Source: Martelella sp963676545
Lineage (GTDB): Bacteria > Pseudomonadota > Alphaproteobacteria > Rhizobiales > Rhizobiaceae
DNA: 64,000 bases
Assembly (NCBI GenBank): GCA_963676545.2
Contig: CAXXRG010000002.1
Location: forward strand, 1,550,001-1,614,000
Direction: 5' to 3'
Notes under the pieces: model-generated
The model's database searches: none
Told to the model about the DNA's origin: nothing
Seen by the model: only the letters and a program-made list of their open reading frames with translations
Shown here: positions 45,936-55,904 of the stretch, one piece after another
Position numbering within the stretch: position 1 is the stretch's first letter
Layout of the letters: each line of letters begins with the position of its first letter
Translations under genes and position numbers: made by a program

Positions 45936-47078
45936 TCAAAGCAACTTCATTTGTTCGTCACCCGCCCCTCCTGAGCTTTCACACAACGAAGAAAGCGTAA
46001 CCCCAAGCAGGCGAATCCCTTTTTGCACCGGAAAGACCTCCGTCAGCAAAGCGCCAGCGATCTCGCCCATCTCATCTCCGCTTCGCATGTTCTGTCCAAC
46101 CGTCCGGCTCCGCGTAATCTGCTGGAAATCAGCGTACTTCACCTTCAGAGTGACCGTCCTCCCACTGATCTGCTTGTTCTCGGCGTGACGCCAAACCTTC
46201 TCGGCAAGCGGGATCAGCTCCGCCTTCGCTGCCTCCAACTCGAATATATCGGCAGCAAACGTGTCTTCCGCGCCGATCGATTTGCGCGGCCGATTGGGTT
46301 GAACCGGCCGCTCGTCGATCCCCCGCGAGATCCGATAATACCAGCTACCCGACTTGCCGAAATTATCACGCAGGAAGGTGAGCGATTTCTCGCGCAAGTC
46401 GGCCCCGGTCACGATCCCAAGCCGTTGCATCTTCTCGGCCGTCGCCGGCCCAACGCCATGGAATTTCTTGACGGCAAGGTCAGCGACAAAGACTGGCCCC
46501 ATCTTCGGCGTGATTACGGCCTGACCGTTCGGCTTGTTGAGGTCGCTCGCCATCTTCGCAAGGAACTTGCAGTAGGAGATACCGGCAGACGCATTCAGAC
46601 CGGTCACTTCCTTGATCCGGGCGCGAATGATCGTCGCGATTTCGGTTGCGAACGCGATGCCCTGCTTGTTCTCGGTCACATCAAGATAGGCCTCATCGAG
46701 CGAGAGCGGCTCGATCAGATCGGTATGCTCGGCAAATATCTGGTGGATCTGCGCCGAGACCGACCGGTAGACGTCAAACCGCGGCTTTACGAAGACAAGG
46801 TCGGGACAGCGGCGCTTTGCGGTCACGGAGGGGAGCGCGGACCTTACGCCAAACGCCCGCGCCTCATAGCTGGCTGCGGCGACAACGCCTCTGGCCGCAG
46901 AGCCTCCGACTGCGACCGGCTTGCCGCGGAGGTCGGGATTGTCGCGCTGCTCGACTGAGGCATAGAAGGCGTCCATGTCGACATGGATGATCTTGCGGAT
47001 GGCCGGGGCGGCACCATCCGCTTCGACCTCGTGGTCTCTTTCCAAAGCTGTCATTTCATCCAGGGCGGCCATGACCAT
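45936..47078 (-). CDS. dinB: DNA polymerase IV
   Basis: Y-family translesion polymerase of 380 aa. Catalytic motifs HVDMDAFYASVEQ (first Asp) and PLSLDEAYLDVT (Asp-Glu pair) are intact; thumb HhH and little-finger regions follow. The N-terminal 30 residues are an acidic extension; in-frame ATG 47072 is an alternative. The C-terminus ends in GGAGDEQMKLL without an obvious canonical QLxLF clamp motif. Last gene of the leftward SOS operon. Confidence 0.94.
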   Translation of the reverse strand: MVMAALDEMTALERDHEVEADGAAPAIRKIIHVDMDAFYASVEQRDNPDLRGKPVAVGGSAARGVVAAASYEARAFGVRSALPSVTAKRRCPDLVFVKPRFDVYRSVSAQIHQIFAEHTDLIEPLSLDEAYLDVTENKQGIAFATEIATIIRARIKEVTGLNASAGISYCKFLAKMASDLNKPNGQAVITPKMGPVFVADLAVKKFHGVGPATAEKMQRLGIVTGADLREKSLTFLRDNFGKSGSWYYRISRGIDERPVQPNRPRKSIGAEDTFAADIFELEAAKAELIPLAEKVWRHAENKQISGRTVTLKVKYADFQQITRSRTVGQNMRSGDEMGEIAGALLTEVFPVQKGIRLLGVTLSSLCESSGGAGDEQMKLL

Positions 47079-47103
47079 CTCAAGCGCGTGACACGTGACG
47101 ACG

Positions 47104-47766
47104 TTAATCGTCTGCGGGATTTTCAGGAGGATCGACCACGACCAGCATGTTGCCGGGCAAAGGCCGCTGAAGGTGTTTCACATCGGCCCATTCCCCGGTG
47201 AGCCAGAGATCGATCTCTTCCGGTGTCGTCAGGATCGCCGGCATTGCTTTCTCATGAATGGGTTTGACGATCTCGTTCGGCGTTGTGGTCAAAAACCCGA
47301 ACAGTTCATATTCCTGTTCGCCGTCGCGCACCTTCCGCACGCCCTTCCAGGGCGTCCAGAAACCGGCGAAGAACATAAGGGGCCGCTCCGGGTTTTGCGC
47401 GAACCAGGCATTCGGCACGCGCCCGCCCTCCACCTTGCTCGCAGGATCGGGTTCCGCAAACGACGTAAACGGAACAACGCAGCGGCTTGTCGGTCCAAGC
47501 CAGCGGCGCCAATGCGAAGATCCCACGTTGCGGATATTGGTGACCCCGCGATCGGCATTGCCTTTGACGAAGGCTGGCGGCGTCGGCATGCCCCAGGTGG
47601 CACTGACAATTTCCCGATTGCCATCGCCATCGACGCGGACGATCGGCGCCAGCGTGTTGGGATAGACATTGAGCGACGGCTCGTTCCACCCGGCTTTGTC
47701 GCTCATGGCCTTCGTAAACTCGACGACGGCATCCCGCGTCGTCGTCAAATTATAGAGATTGCACAA
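47104..47766 (-). CDS. SOS-associated abasic-site shield protein (YedK/HMCES, SRAP)
   Basis: SRAP protein of 220 aa that forms a thiazolidine crosslink with abasic sites in single-stranded DNA through an N-terminal cysteine. The start is set at TTG 47766 because the next codon is TGC, giving M-CNLYN, the invariant N-terminus; GGGAGGA lies 8 bases upstream. Other active residues: Glu in FTSFAEPD and His in KPIHEKAMPAIL. Longer starts upstream would mask the cysteine. Lies between the helicase (14 bases) and dinB (25 bases). Confidence 0.92.
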   Translation of the reverse strand: MCNLYNLTTTRDAVVEFTKAMSDKAGWNEPSLNVYPNTLAPIVRVDGDGNREIVSATWGMPTPPAFVKGNADRGVTNIRNVGSSHWRRWLGPTSRCVVPFTSFAEPDPASKVEGGRVPNAWFAQNPERPLMFFAGFWTPWKGVRKVRDGEQEYELFGFLTTTPNEIVKPIHEKAMPAILTTPEEIDLWLTGEWADVKHLQRPLPGNMLVVVDPPENPADD

Positions 47767-47780
47767 GTCCTTGTCCTCCC

Positions 47781-49850
47781 TCAGCGCCACATTCCGCGCA
47801 TACGTGCCCCAACATCAAGACGAACCTGGCGCGGGGCCGCGTTGCTCTGTTGCCCCGGCTTCGCCACCGGCCATGTCCTGTTGTCAAAATGCTGCAACAA
47901 CATAGCGGGAATGAACCGGGTTCGCGAGGCATAGACATGCCTGTCGCCGGTCGAGGACTGCCCGTGCGTGAAGAAGCGCTGCGGCACGACAAGGTTCAAA
48001 CTGTCCCGCGCCCGCGTCATGGCCACGTAAAGCAAACGCCGTTCCTCCTCGATATCGTCGGTCGTGCCGACGCCTAGATCGGAGGGAATGCAGCCGTCGA
48101 CGGCATTGAGCACAAAGACCGAGCGCCATTCCTGCCCCTTCGCGGAATGGATGGTCGAAAGGATCAGATAGTCCTCATCGAGCAGCGGCACACCGGCCTG
48201 ACCGGAGGTGGCGTCCGGCGGGTCGAGCGTCAGCTCGGTCAGGAACCGTTCCCGTGACGGATAGCCAGCGGCAATGTCTTCAAGCTGCAGAAGATCGGCA
48301 CGGCGCATCTCAAAGTCTTCATGGATGCGCTCCAGATAGGGCTCATACCATGCCCGGATTCGGCCGAACTCGGCGGGCCAGCCCATGTTTGATTGGCGGA
48401 GGTCCGTTACCAACGACACAAGACCCGGCCAGTCGGCCACTGCGCGCGAGGGCGCAGGCAGGGTCGCCAAGGTCTCGACCGGATCGGCGGTTTCCGCAAT
48501 CGCATCCAGCGCATTTTGCGCCGAGGCAGGGCCGACACCGGGCAAGAGCTGCATCAGCCGGAAGCCCGCCACGCGATCACGCATGTTCTGGGCAAACCGG
48601 AGGGCTGCCAGCATGTCCTTCACATGCGCGGAATCGAGGAATTTCAGGCCACCGAACTTCACGAAGGGAATGTTGCGGCGGGTGAGCTCGACCTCAAGCG
48701 GTCCGCTATGGTGGCTCGCCCGAAAAAGCACGGCCTGATCCTTCAGCCGCATGCCGCCCTCGCGGTTGTCGAGGACCTCGTCGGCAATGAACCGGGCCTG
48801 ATCGCCGTCATCGCGGACCGTTACCAGCCGCGGCTTTTCGGTTGAGGCGCGATCGGTCCAGAGATCCTTGGTGTAGCGCTCCTGGGCTAGACCGATGACG
48901 CCGTTGGCGGCGGCGAGGATCGGCTGCGTCGACCGGTAATTGCGATCGAGCGTGATCACGGCGGCCTTCGGCGAGAATTCATTCGGAAAGTCGAGGATGT
49001 TGCGAACCGTGGCGGCCCGGAACGAATAGATCGACTGGGCATCGTCACCGACAACTGTCAGCCCCCGTCCGCCAAGTTTGAGCGCCATCAGGATCGAGGA
49101 CTGCAGGCGGTTGGTATCCTGATATTCGTCGACCAGGACATAATCCCAGCGTCCGCCGATCTCGGCGGAAAGCACCGGATCGCCCATGGTCTGCGCCCAG
49201 TAGAGCAGAAGATCGTCGTAATCGAGGACGTTCTGGATCTGCTTGGCCTCGACATAGGCTGCAAACAGTTCCCTCAGCTCCTGTTCCCAGGCCGCGCACC
49301 ACGGAAAGTTCGCCCTCAGGATTTCCGAAAGCGGAGCCTCGGCATTGACCGTGCGCGAATAGATCGAAAGACAGGTGCCCTTGGCCGGAAACCGGTTCTC
49401 CGTCTTCGAGAAGCCAAGGTCGTGGCGTGCGAGGTTCATCAGGTCGGCCGAATCCTCACGGTCATGGATGGTGAACTGCGGATCGAGACCAAGCTCGATC
49501 GCATATTCGCGCAACAGACGGGAGCCGATCCCGTGGAAGGTGCCGGACCAGGCAAGCCCGTCCGCCATGATCCCCGCCCTGTCGCCAAGCGCCTTCGCGC
49601 ATATCCGCTCGACCCGCTTTCCCATTTCAGCTGCGGCGCGCCGGGAAAAGGTCATCAGCAGGATCCGGCGCGGATCGGCGCCGGAGATGACAAGCTGGGC
49701 CACGCGGTGGGCAAGCGTGTTGGTCTTTCCAGAGCCGGCGCCAGCGATGATCAGCAGCGGACCGCCGATCGCACCCTCGGGTAAATCCATGCCATGCAGA
49801 ACCGCGGCCCGCTGATTATCGTTCAATTTTTCGAGATGCGCCGCGCTCAT
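47781..49850 (-). CDS. UvrD/Rep-family ATP-dependent DNA helicase
   Basis: SF1A helicase of 689 aa. Q motif LNDNQRAAVLHG, Walker A AGAGSGKTNTLAHRV, Walker B VLVDEYQDTN, motif III GDDAQSIYSFRAA, motif VI YVAMTRARDSLNLVV. Shorter than chromosomal UvrD/PcrA (about 720-800) and lacking the usual Tudor-like tail. First gene of the leftward run with YedK and DinB, opposite imuA. Confidence 0.93.
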   Translation of the reverse strand: MSAAHLEKLNDNQRAAVLHGMDLPEGAIGGPLLIIAGAGSGKTNTLAHRVAQLVISGADPRRILLMTFSRRAAAEMGKRVERICAKALGDRAGIMADGLAWSGTFHGIGSRLLREYAIELGLDPQFTIHDREDSADLMNLARHDLGFSKTENRFPAKGTCLSIYSRTVNAEAPLSEILRANFPWCAAWEQELRELFAAYVEAKQIQNVLDYDDLLLYWAQTMGDPVLSAEIGGRWDYVLVDEYQDTNRLQSSILMALKLGGRGLTVVGDDAQSIYSFRAATVRNILDFPNEFSPKAAVITLDRNYRSTQPILAAANGVIGLAQERYTKDLWTDRASTEKPRLVTVRDDGDQARFIADEVLDNREGGMRLKDQAVLFRASHHSGPLEVELTRRNIPFVKFGGLKFLDSAHVKDMLAALRFAQNMRDRVAGFRLMQLLPGVGPASAQNALDAIAETADPVETLATLPAPSRAVADWPGLVSLVTDLRQSNMGWPAEFGRIRAWYEPYLERIHEDFEMRRADLLQLEDIAAGYPSRERFLTELTLDPPDATSGQAGVPLLDEDYLILSTIHSAKGQEWRSVFVLNAVDGCIPSDLGVGTTDDIEEERRLLYVAMTRARDSLNLVVPQRFFTHGQSSTGDRHVYASRTRFIPAMLLQHFDNRTWPVAKPGQQSNAAPRQVRLDVGARMRGMWR

Positions 49851-49967
49851 ACCGCCCTACCCTAAACCCCTTGTGATTCAACGATGCTCGCCTTGCGCAT
49901 CGGTGTTCTGTCTCAGTCACCCTCCACACGGCCCGCCAATGAGGCCGATTGACTCAAAACCGGAAAA

Positions 49968-49982
49968 GAACAAATAAGGAAC
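49968..49982. promoter_or_regulatory. LexA box
   Basis: GAAC-AAATAAG-GAAC, the reverse complement of the alphaproteobacterial LexA motif GTTC-N7-GTTC. It lies 51 bases before the imuA start and 117 bases before the helicase start on the other strand. Confidence 0.85.
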
Positions 49983-50033
49983 ATATCGGAGAATTCCGCC
50001 GTTGCAAAGTCCTGAAGGAGACCGTCCGACATC

Positions 50034-50795
50034 ATGCCGAAGAACGCCGCCAGTCCAGCAATCGCAGAGCTTCGGGAGCGCATTGCACATCTCGAAGGTT
50101 CGGGCGGACGTGCGCGATCAGTCCTGCCCTTCGGTCTGAAGGAGATCGATCGCAGGCTGCCGGGCGACGGTCTTGCGCTCGGCTGTCTGCATGAGGTGGC
50201 GGGCGGCGGAAACGGCGCGGTCGATGGAGCGGCAGCCGCGCTGTTCGTGGCGGGGATTGCTGCGCGCACCAAAGGCAAAGTCCTCTGGGTGGTCACCCGG
50301 ACAGATCTTTTTGCACCGGCAATCGCCCAGGCCGGACTTCAGCCTGACCGCGTGATCCATGTCGAGGCCGGCGACGAGAAGGCTTTGCTCGCCTGTTTCG
50401 AGGAAGGGCTTCGCCATGGCGGGCTTGGCGCGGTTGTCGCGGAGACAGCGCGCCTCTCGATGACGGCCTCGCGCCGTCTACAGCTGGCGGCCGAGAACTC
50501 CAATACGATCGGGCTGGCGCTCCGCCGCTGGCGACGACAGACCGAGGCCGGCGACTTCGGGCAGCCGACGGCAAGCGTCACCCGCTGGCGGGTTTCCGTT
50601 CTGCCCTCGCGCCCCCTGCCCGTTCCCGGCCTTGGCCGAGCGCGCTGGCTGGTCGAACTCATCCGATGTCGTGCCGGAGAAAGTGCCGATTTTGAACTGG
50701 AGGCGTGTGATGACACGGGTCGTCTCGCTCTTCCTTCCGAGGTGGCCGACGGATCGCCTCAGAAGGAAGTCGGGCGACGCATCGCCTCCCGCTGA
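50034..50795 (+). CDS. imuA: Inducible mutagenesis protein ImuA
   Basis: RecA-like accessory factor of the ImuA-ImuB-DnaE2 mutasome, 253 aa. The N-terminal LRERIAHLEGSG and GLKEIDRRLPGDGLALGCLHEVAG are characteristic; the Walker A is degenerate (AGGGNGAVDGAA). It overlaps imuB by 86 bases in another frame. ATG 50034 lies behind GAAGGAGA. Confidence 0.93.
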   Translation: MPKNAASPAIAELRERIAHLEGSGGRARSVLPFGLKEIDRRLPGDGLALGCLHEVAGGGNGAVDGAAAALFVAGIAARTKGKVLWVVTRTDLFAPAIAQAGLQPDRVIHVEAGDEKALLACFEEGLRHGGLGAVVAETARLSMTASRRLQLAAENSNTIGLALRRWRRQTEAGDFGQPTASVTRWRVSVLPSRPLPVPGLGRARWLVELIRCRAGESADFELEACDDTGRLALPSEVADGSPQKEVGRRIASR

Positions 50796-52233
50796 TGCGC
50801 CGCTCGTCATGGCCGGCCGCACCGGCCGCCGCCGGCTGATCACGGCACTGGATGCCAATGCCGAACAGCTTGGCGTCCGTATCGGCATGGCCGTCACCAA
50901 GGCGCAAGCCCTCGTGCCGGGCCTTGTGATTGCCGATTCCGACCCTGCCGCTGAGACCGAGGGGCTGAACAAGCTGGCGCTCTGGGCGCTACAGCGAATT
51001 TCGCCGGTGGTGATGGCCGATCCGCCGGATGGTCTCGTCATCGATACGACCGGCGCCGATCACTTGCATGGCGGAGAGGAAGCCATGCTTGCCGACATGA
51101 TCAGGCGTTTCGCAGCAGCCGCTGTCGAGGCGCGCGCGGCGGTCGCGGACACTTGGGGTGCCGCACATGCTGCTGCCCGGTTTCTGGCGCGACCAGCGAT
51201 CGTCATACCACCGGGAGAAAGCGAGGCGATGCTGCGAACCATGCCGCTTTCAGCCCTCAGGCTCGATCCCGGTACGGTGTCCGACCTGCACACACTCGGT
51301 TTCGAGACTATCGGCGAGCTGCTGGATCAGCCGCGCGCGCCGCTGACCCTGCGCTTCGGCCCGGAAGTCGTCCGCCGGCTCGACCAGGCCCTTGGCCGGA
51401 TTGCCGAACCGGTCGATCCGATCCGCTCGCCGGAGCTGGTCGAGGTGCGTAAGGCCTTTGCCGAACCAATCGGCGCGCCTGAGACCATTGCGCGCTATAT
51501 CGGCAAACTCGCCGACGCCCTCTGTCTCGAACTCGAAAAGCGCGGCCTTGGCGCCCGCCGGCTGAATCTTCTTTTCCACCGGGTGGACAGCACCATGCAG
51601 TTCGTCCGCGTCGGCACAGCCCAGCCGGTACGCGACCCCAGACGCCTTGTGCGCCTGTTTCGCGACCGGCTGGAGACCGTCGATCCGGGCTTCGGGATCG
51701 AGATCATGGTGCTGGTCGCCATCCATGCTGAACCCTTGCGGGAGAAGCAGACGATCTCCTCCCTGGTCGAGGAGCCGGAAGCCGATGTTTCCGACCTCGT
51801 CGATGTCCTTGCCAACCGCGTCGGTGAACATCGGCTCTGTCGTTTCGTGCCGGTTCAAAGCGATGTGCCCGAACGCTCGGTCGCCCGCGTGGCACCGCTG
51901 GCACCCGAGACCGGGCTCACATGGGACGGCGACTGGCCGCGACCGCCGCGGCTGCTGCCGCGACCGGAGCCGGTCGAGACCATGGCGCTTCTCCCAGATC
52001 ACCCGCCGGTCTGGTTCACCTGGCGCGGCGTGCGCCGCCGCGTTCGTCGCGCCGATGGACCGGAACGGGTTCGCGGCGAATGGTGGAAGCGGGATGCTGA
52101 ACTCACCACCGTCCGGGATTATTTCAGGGTCGAGGACGACACCGGCGAGCGCTACTGGCTGTTCCGCTCCGGCGACGGCGAGCATGAGGAGAGCGGCTCG
52201 CACCGCTGGTTCATCCATGGGATCTTCGGATGA
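50710..52233 (+). CDS. imuB: Y-family polymerase-like protein ImuB
   Basis: Mutasome hub of 507 aa. Fold is Y-family but the first acidic motif is replaced (SLFLPRWPTDRL) and the second (VIDTTGADHLHG) lacks the Asp-Glu pair, so it is catalytically inactive, as in all ImuB. The C-terminal part includes WFTWRGVRRRV and an extended tail that binds partners. Start ATG 50710 (MTRVVSLF); the frame opens further back inside imuA. Its stop overlaps the dnaE2 start (ATGA). Confidence 0.94.
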   Translation: MTRVVSLFLPRWPTDRLRRKSGDASPPADAPLVMAGRTGRRRLITALDANAEQLGVRIGMAVTKAQALVPGLVIADSDPAAETEGLNKLALWALQRISPVVMADPPDGLVIDTTGADHLHGGEEAMLADMIRRFAAAAVEARAAVADTWGAAHAAARFLARPAIVIPPGESEAMLRTMPLSALRLDPGTVSDLHTLGFETIGELLDQPRAPLTLRFGPEVVRRLDQALGRIAEPVDPIRSPELVEVRKAFAEPIGAPETIARYIGKLADALCLELEKRGLGARRLNLLFHRVDSTMQFVRVGTAQPVRDPRRLVRLFRDRLETVDPGFGIEIMVLVAIHAEPLREKQTISSLVEEPEADVSDLVDVLANRVGEHRLCRFVPVQSDVPERSVARVAPLAPETGLTWDGDWPRPPRLLPRPEPVETMALLPDHPPVWFTWRGVRRRVRRADGPERVRGEWWKRDAELTTVRDYFRVEDDTGERYWLFRSGDGEHEESGSHRWFIHGIFG

Positions 52234-55200
52234 CAGGGCCGCGCTACGCCGAACTGCAGGTCACCACCCATTTCTCGTTTCTGCGCGGGGCAAGCAGCTG
52301 CGACGAGCTGTTCGCCCGCGCCGCCGAACTCGGCATCGAGGCCATCGGTGTCGTTGACCGCAATTCCCTGGCTGGTGTCGTGCGGGCATTCGAAGCCTCA
52401 AAGCAGACCGGCGTCAGGCTGATTGTCGGCTGCCGCCTCGATCTTTCCGACAGCCTGCCAGTCCTCGTCTATCCAACTGATCGGAGCGCCTATGCCCGGC
52501 TTTGCCGCCTGCTGTCGCTCGGCAAGAAGCGGGCCGGTAAAGGAAAGTGCCATCTCGAATGGACCGACCTTGTGGCCTATGGTGAGGGGCTGATTGCCGT
52601 CCTGGTACCGGATCGGGCCGATGATGACTGCGCCATGCATCTGCGACGCCTGCGGGAGGCTTTCGGGGATCGTGCCTATCTGGCGCTAACATTGCGACGG
52701 CGGCCGAACGATCAGCTCCGTCTATGGCAGCTGTCGAACCTCGCTGTCGCAGCCCGGGTTCCGAATGTCGTCACCAATGACGTTCTCTTCCACGCGGTGA
52801 ACCGGCAGATGATGCAGGATCTTGTCACCGCCATCCGGCACAATGTCACCATCGATGAACTCGGTCATCGCCGTGAGCGGTTTGCCGATCGGTACCTGAA
52901 GCCGCCGGAAGAGATGCACCGGCTGTTCGACCGTTATCCGGAAGCGCTCGCCCGCACGATCGAGATCATGGACCGCTGCAGGTTCTCGCTCACGGAACTC
53001 GCCTATCAATATCCGGAGGAAAAGCTCTTTCCGGATCTGACACCGCAGCAGGCGCTGGAAAAGCTCACCTGGGAAGGTGCAGCCGAGCGCTATCCCGAAG
53101 GCCTGCCCGACAAGGTGCGCTCCAACCTCAATCATGAACTGGCGCTGATCGAGAAGCTGGACTATGCGCCCTACTTCCTGACGGTGAATGCGATCGTGCG
53201 CTTCGCCCGCTCCAGGGACATTCTCTGCCAGGGTCGCGGATCGGCCGCCAATTCCGCCGTCTGCTATGTTCTCGGCGTGACCTCGGTCGATCCGGATCGC
53301 AATGATCTCCTGTTCGAGCGCTTCGTTTCGGAGGAACGACGCGAGCCGCCGGACATCGATGTCGATTTCGAGCACGAACGCCGAGAAGAAGTCATCCAGT
53401 GGGTCTATCAGACCTATGGCCGCGATCGATCCGCACTCTGTTCCACCGTCATCCGCTACCGCGCCAAAGGCGCGCTCCGTGACGTCGGCAAGGCGCTCGG
53501 ACTGACCGAGGATCTGACCAAAACGCTGTCGTCGCAGGTCTGGGGTTGGTCCGAGGGTGTCGAGGAGAAGCATGCGCAGGAGCTGAACCTCAATTTGGCC
53601 GACAGACGGCTTCGGCTCGCTCTGGACCTTGCACGGCAACTCGTCGGCACGCCGCGCCATCTCTCCCAGCACCCGGGCGGCTTTGTCCTGACCCGCGACC
53701 GGCTCGACGAACTGGTGCCGATCGAGCCGGCGGCCATGGAAGACCGGCAGATCATCGAATGGGACAAGGACGATATCGACGTTCTCAAGTTCATGAAGGT
53801 CGACGTGCTGGCGCTCGGCATGCTTTCCTGCATGCGCCGCGCCTTCGATCTTCTCGCCGAGCACAAGGATATCCGGCTGGATCTTGCCACCATTCCCGCC
53901 GAGGATCCGCGCACCTATGCGATGATCCGCAAGGCCGACACGCTCGGCACCTTCCAGATCGAAAGCCGCGCGCAGATGGCGATGCTGCCACGGATCAAGC
54001 CGCGCACCTTCTACGATCTGGTCATCGAGGTCGCGATCGTCCGCCCCGGACCAATCCAGGGCGACATGGTCCACCCCTATCTGCGCCGGCGCGAGGGCAA
54101 GGAAGACGTCACCTATCCGAAGCCCGAGCTCGAATCGGTTCTCGGCAAGACGCTGGGTGTGCCGCTGTTTCAGGAGCAGGCGATGCGGGTCGCCATCGAC
54201 TGCGCTGGATTTACAGCAGGAGAAGCCGATGAGCTGCGTCGCGCCATGGCCACCTTCAAGCACACTGGCGGGGTGTCCAAATTCGGAGCCAAGCTGATCG
54301 ATGGCATGGTGGCCAATGGCTATGAGCGCGAATTCGCGGAGCGCACCTTCAGACAGTTGGAAGGCTTCGGTTCCTATGGTTTTCCGGAGAGCCATGCCGC
54401 GAGTTTCGCACTGATCGCCTATGCCTCATCCTGGATGAAGTGCTGGCACCCAGATGCCTTTTGTTGTGCGCTGCTCAATGCCCAGCCGATGGGCTTCTAT
54501 GCCCCGGCCCAGATCGTGCGCGATGCCCGCGACCACGGCGTCGAGGTCCGTCCGGTCTGCGTCAATGCGAGCCGATGGGATTGCATGCTGGAACCGACCG
54601 ACAGCGACGACGGGCGTTTCGCCGTCCGCCTTGGGCTCCGGCTGGTGAAGGGACTTGCCAACGCCGAGGCAGCACGCCTTGTCTCCTGTCGGGAAGATAG
54701 GCCCTTTGCTTCCGTCGACGATCTCTGGCGTCGCGCCGGGGTTCCGGCCTCTGCCCTGGTGGAACTCGCCGAAGCAGATGCGTTCAGGCCCTCACTCGGG
54801 CTTGCCCGCCGCGAGGCGCTTTGGGCGATCAAGGCCCTGAGGGACGAACCGCTACCGCTCTTTGCTGCGGCTGCAAGGCGCGAGGCCTATATTGTACCCG
54901 AGCAGGCAGAGCCGGAGCCCCTTCTGAAACCCATGGAGGCCGGTCGGGAAGTGGTCGAGGATTACGGCCATCTGGGCCTGACCCTGAGGAAACACCCGGT
55001 TTCGTTCCTGCGTTCGGAACTCTCCCGACAGCGGTTCAGGTCCTGCGCCGAAGCCGTCTCTCTGCGCGACGGTCGCTGGGTCAACCTTGCCGGCCTCGTT
55101 CTTGTGCGCCAGCGACCGGGCTCGGCCAAGGGCGTCATGTTCATCACGCTTGAGGACGAAACCGGTGTGGCCAATCTCGTGGCCTGGGCGAAGGTGTTCG

Positions 55201-55490
55201 AGAAATACCGCCGCACCGTTCTCGGATCAGGCATGATCGGCGTCCGAGGGCGCGTCCAACGGGAGGGAGAGGTCGTCCATATCGTGGCGCGTGAGCTTAT
55301 CGATCTGTCATCGGAACTCGCAAGCGTCGGGAGCCGGGATAAGGCCTTTCCGGTTCCGCATGGGCGGGGTGATGAGTTTCATCATGGGTCGCCGGCGCCT
55401 GATCCACGCGGAATGCCGAAGCCGCGCGATATGTTCGATCCCTACGGTCATATCGATGAGATCAAGGTGAAGACGCGGGATTTTCGATAG
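52230..55490 (+). CDS. dnaE2: Error-prone DNA polymerase DnaE2
   Basis: C-family polymerase alpha subunit of 1086 aa. The N-terminal PHP domain begins YAELQVTTHFSFLRGASS; the palm shows CQGRGSAANSAVCYVLGVT and PPDIDVDFEHERREEVIQ with catalytic acidics. An OB-fold (NLAGLVLVRQRPGSAKGVMFITLEDETG) lies near the end, and the tail is short. DnaE2 rather than DnaE1 by length and by its operon with imuAB. It performs damage-tolerant, mutagenic synthesis. Confidence 0.96.
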   Translation: MTGPRYAELQVTTHFSFLRGASSCDELFARAAELGIEAIGVVDRNSLAGVVRAFEASKQTGVRLIVGCRLDLSDSLPVLVYPTDRSAYARLCRLLSLGKKRAGKGKCHLEWTDLVAYGEGLIAVLVPDRADDDCAMHLRRLREAFGDRAYLALTLRRRPNDQLRLWQLSNLAVAARVPNVVTNDVLFHAVNRQMMQDLVTAIRHNVTIDELGHRRERFADRYLKPPEEMHRLFDRYPEALARTIEIMDRCRFSLTELAYQYPEEKLFPDLTPQQALEKLTWEGAAERYPEGLPDKVRSNLNHELALIEKLDYAPYFLTVNAIVRFARSRDILCQGRGSAANSAVCYVLGVTSVDPDRNDLLFERFVSEERREPPDIDVDFEHERREEVIQWVYQTYGRDRSALCSTVIRYRAKGALRDVGKALGLTEDLTKTLSSQVWGWSEGVEEKHAQELNLNLADRRLRLALDLARQLVGTPRHLSQHPGGFVLTRDRLDELVPIEPAAMEDRQIIEWDKDDIDVLKFMKVDVLALGMLSCMRRAFDLLAEHKDIRLDLATIPAEDPRTYAMIRKADTLGTFQIESRAQMAMLPRIKPRTFYDLVIEVAIVRPGPIQGDMVHPYLRRREGKEDVTYPKPELESVLGKTLGVPLFQEQAMRVAIDCAGFTAGEADELRRAMATFKHTGGVSKFGAKLIDGMVANGYEREFAERTFRQLEGFGSYGFPESHAASFALIAYASSWMKCWHPDAFCCALLNAQPMGFYAPAQIVRDARDHGVEVRPVCVNASRWDCMLEPTDSDDGRFAVRLGLRLVKGLANAEAARLVSCREDRPFASVDDLWRRAGVPASALVELAEADAFRPSLGLARREALWAIKALRDEPLPLFAAAARREAYIVPEQAEPEPLLKPMEAGREVVEDYGHLGLTLRKHPVSFLRSELSRQRFRSCAEAVSLRDGRWVNLAGLVLVRQRPGSAKGVMFITLEDETGVANLVAWAKVFEKYRRTVLGSGMIGVRGRVQREGEVVHIVARELIDLSSELASVGSRDKAFPVPHGRGDEFHHGSPAPDPRGMPKPRDMFDPYGHIDEIKVKTRDFR

Positions 55491-55904
55491 GTGCTTTTTG
55501 CGCTTCCGGCCAGCATAATGGCAGACATTCAGCTTATAGAAAGGTTGACAGGATCGCCGTATTCTCAGAGCGTGACTGTCTGCAATGCGCCCCCATTTCG
55601 GTCGTTCGACGCACCTTCCAACCTCACCAAAAGCTGCCACACAAGGAGCATCTTGAACACGGGAAAGTGGTCGCGTCGCGACATCAGCGACCGTCATCAT
55701 GAAGGTCGCCGATAATGGGCGCGATCATGATGGGTCGTTACCCACGCTGCCAACCATGTATACCGCTCCGTCAATAGAGTGTTATTCTATGCCTGAATCA
55801 ACGATTGCATTCGACTGGGAGAATTCTTCGCGGCATTATCCGTGAGTCGGTCGGTGCGTGGAAAACATCGTCTTGGTCGAATGTCGGCTGGTTGGGGGGG
55901 AACT
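55491..55904. other. Intergenic region ahead of kinase-helicase operon
   Basis: No gene can be supported here. A weak inverted repeat ATAGA-N7-TCTAT lies at 55774-55790 and may be an operator for the downstream operon. No clear sigma70 promoter was found; no direct repeat or integrase was seen. Confidence 0.6.

Noticed and set aside
55491..55715. Open frame of 74 codons after dnaE2
   Set aside because: No ribosome-binding site, no recognisable domain and a composition of non-coding DNA.
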